NCBI GenBank assembly: GCA_002343455.1
Contig: DDSR01000458.1
Location: 1-7,726, forward strand
Reading direction: 5' to 3'
Length of the DNA stretch: 7,726 nt
From: Deltaproteobacteria bacterium UBA2385
GTDB lineage: Bacteria; Myxococcota_A; UBA796; UBA2385
Below, in pieces: positions 7,157 to 7,726 of the stretch (position 1 is the stretch's first letter; each line of letters begins with the position of its first letter). The notes under the pieces are model-generated. The model made no database searches. It was given only the letters and a program-made list of their open reading frames with translations, and had not been told where the DNA came from. Made by a program: the position numbers and the translations under genes.

Positions 7157-7179
7157 GCCGCCTGCCTCGTCCAGCCGAC

Positions 7180-7726
7180 TCAGGCCCGCCGGCGCCGGAC
7201 CAGGCCCAGCAGGCCCCCCAGGGCGAGGCCGAGCCAGGCCCCCGCGGGCGAGCCGATCGAGGCGCAGGAGGAGCAGGAGGCGCCCACCACCTTGCCGCCC
7301 AGGCTGTCGAAGTCGTCGGAGGGGTCCAGGGGGTTCCGGCCCTCGGCGACCTCGTCGCCGTCGGACTTGCCGCCCTCGTCGGTGTCGACGACCAGCGGGT
7401 CGGTGTCGTGGCTGAGCACCTCGTCGCCGTCGCTGAGCCCGTCCCCGTCCGTGTCGAGGACCAGCGGATCGGTGCCGTGGCTGAGCACCTCGTCGCCGTC
7501 GCTGAGCCCGTCCTCGTCGCTGTCCGAGCGGGTCGGATCGGTGCCGTGGGTCTCCAGCTCCTCCCCGTCGCCGAGCCCGTCGCTGTCCGTGTCGCCGCTG
7601 AGAGGGTCGGTGCCGTGGACGTCGACCTCGTCCCCATCACCGATGCCGTCGCTGTCCGTGTCGCCGCTGAGCGGGTCGGTGCCGTGGACGTCGACCTCGC
7701 CGCCGTCCAGCAGCCCGTCGGCGTCG
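7180..7726 (-). CDS. TSP3-repeat surface protein with MYXO-CTERM-like sorting tail (N-terminus missing)
   Basis: The frame is open to the right edge; 181 C-terminal residues are visible. An internal Met at 7488 is not the start, since the repeats continue above it. Six acidic repeats of about 23 residues follow one another, each with a DxDxDG-type calcium loop, then DGDEV and a GTDP turn (bacterial TSP3, PF18884-like). They are followed by a spacer (SDDFDSLGGKVVG) and the tail: a cysteine motif ASCSSCAS, a hydrophobic stretch (WLGLALGGLLGL) and the final VRRRRA. That three-part tail is the layout of MYXO-CTERM/GlyGly-CTERM-type signals, in which the protein is processed and lipid-anchored or sorted to the cell surface at the Cys/Gly site. 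The repeats probably form a rigid, calcium-stabilised stalk. The role of the missing N-terminal part cannot be judged. Confidence 0.88.
   Translation of the reverse strand, partial: DADGLLDGGEVDVHGTDPLSGDTDSDGIGDGDEVDVHGTDPLSGDTDSDGLGDGEELETHGTDPTRSDSDEDGLSDGDEVLSHGTDPLVLDTDGDGLSDGDEVLSHDTDPLVVDTDEGGKSDGDEVAEGRNPLDPSDDFDSLGGKVVGASCSSCASIGSPAGAWLGLALGGLLGLVRRRRA
7321..7725 (-). repeat. Tandem 69-bp TSP3 coding repeats
   Basis: Six in-frame copies of a unit of about 23 codons (the first visible one shortened to 21, the last to 22). The two units nearest the right edge are almost identical in DNA: CGCTGTCCGTGTCGCCGCTG recurs at 7581 and 7650, exactly 69 bp apart, and continues through the GTGCCGTGGACGTCGACCTCG part. 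This suggests recent duplication. Units toward the C-terminus are more divergent; the last has lost part of the calcium loop (DTDEGG). Confidence 0.9.

Noticed and set aside
1..7726. tRNA, rRNA, CRISPR array, insertion sequence or attachment site
   Set aside because: No cloverleaf, spaced palindromic repeats, transposase motif or flanking direct repeats were seen; nearly all bases are within protein genes. The only tandem repeats are the in-frame TSP3 units.

Overview
The window is a very GC-rich piece of bacterial chromosome, with strong G/C bias at third codon positions, several GTG starts and almost no non-coding DNA. A gene at the right edge carries acidic TSP3-type repeats and ends in a Cys-containing motif, a hydrophobic helix and an Arg cluster, like the MYXO-CTERM sorting signal. 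This points to Myxococcota or a related former deltaproteobacterial lineage. The assignment rests on that signal and on composition, not on a marker gene.

Layout. (1) Bases 1-1555, minus strand: three genes in a tight series, read right to left. They are an unrecognised 171-aa protein (1040-1555), a LysR-family regulator (115-1020) and the first 34 codons of an exported protein (1-102). The gaps are 19 and 12 bp. (2) 1556-1625: a 70-bp divergent promoter region. (3) 1626-6341, plus strand: a two-gene operon with a 3-bp gap, encoding a 466-aa calcineurin-like metallophosphoesterase and a 1103-aa protein. The second protein reads as trypsin-like protease, nSTAND1-type STAND NTPase, one transmembrane helix, then a helical C-terminal domain with four cysteines. 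(4) 6325-7125, minus strand: undecaprenyl-diphosphatase UppP, whose 3' end overlaps the STAND gene tail to tail by 17 bp. (5) 7180-7726, minus strand: the C-terminal part of the TSP3-repeat, surface-sorted protein.

The most interesting element is the phosphoesterase plus protease-STAND pair. A hydrolase, a trypsin-like protease and a STAND switch ATPase are the same kinds of parts found in type I AVAST (Avs1) antiphage loci and in other NTP-dependent bacterial conflict systems. Here the protease and the STAND module are fused in one polypeptide, and this seems to be anchored in the inner membrane with an extracytoplasmic C-terminal domain. A model that fits is a membrane-tethered sensor that oligomerises through its STAND domain, turns on its cytoplasmic protease and releases or activates the phosphoesterase. 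The domain calls are read from motifs; the defence role and the mechanism are inference.
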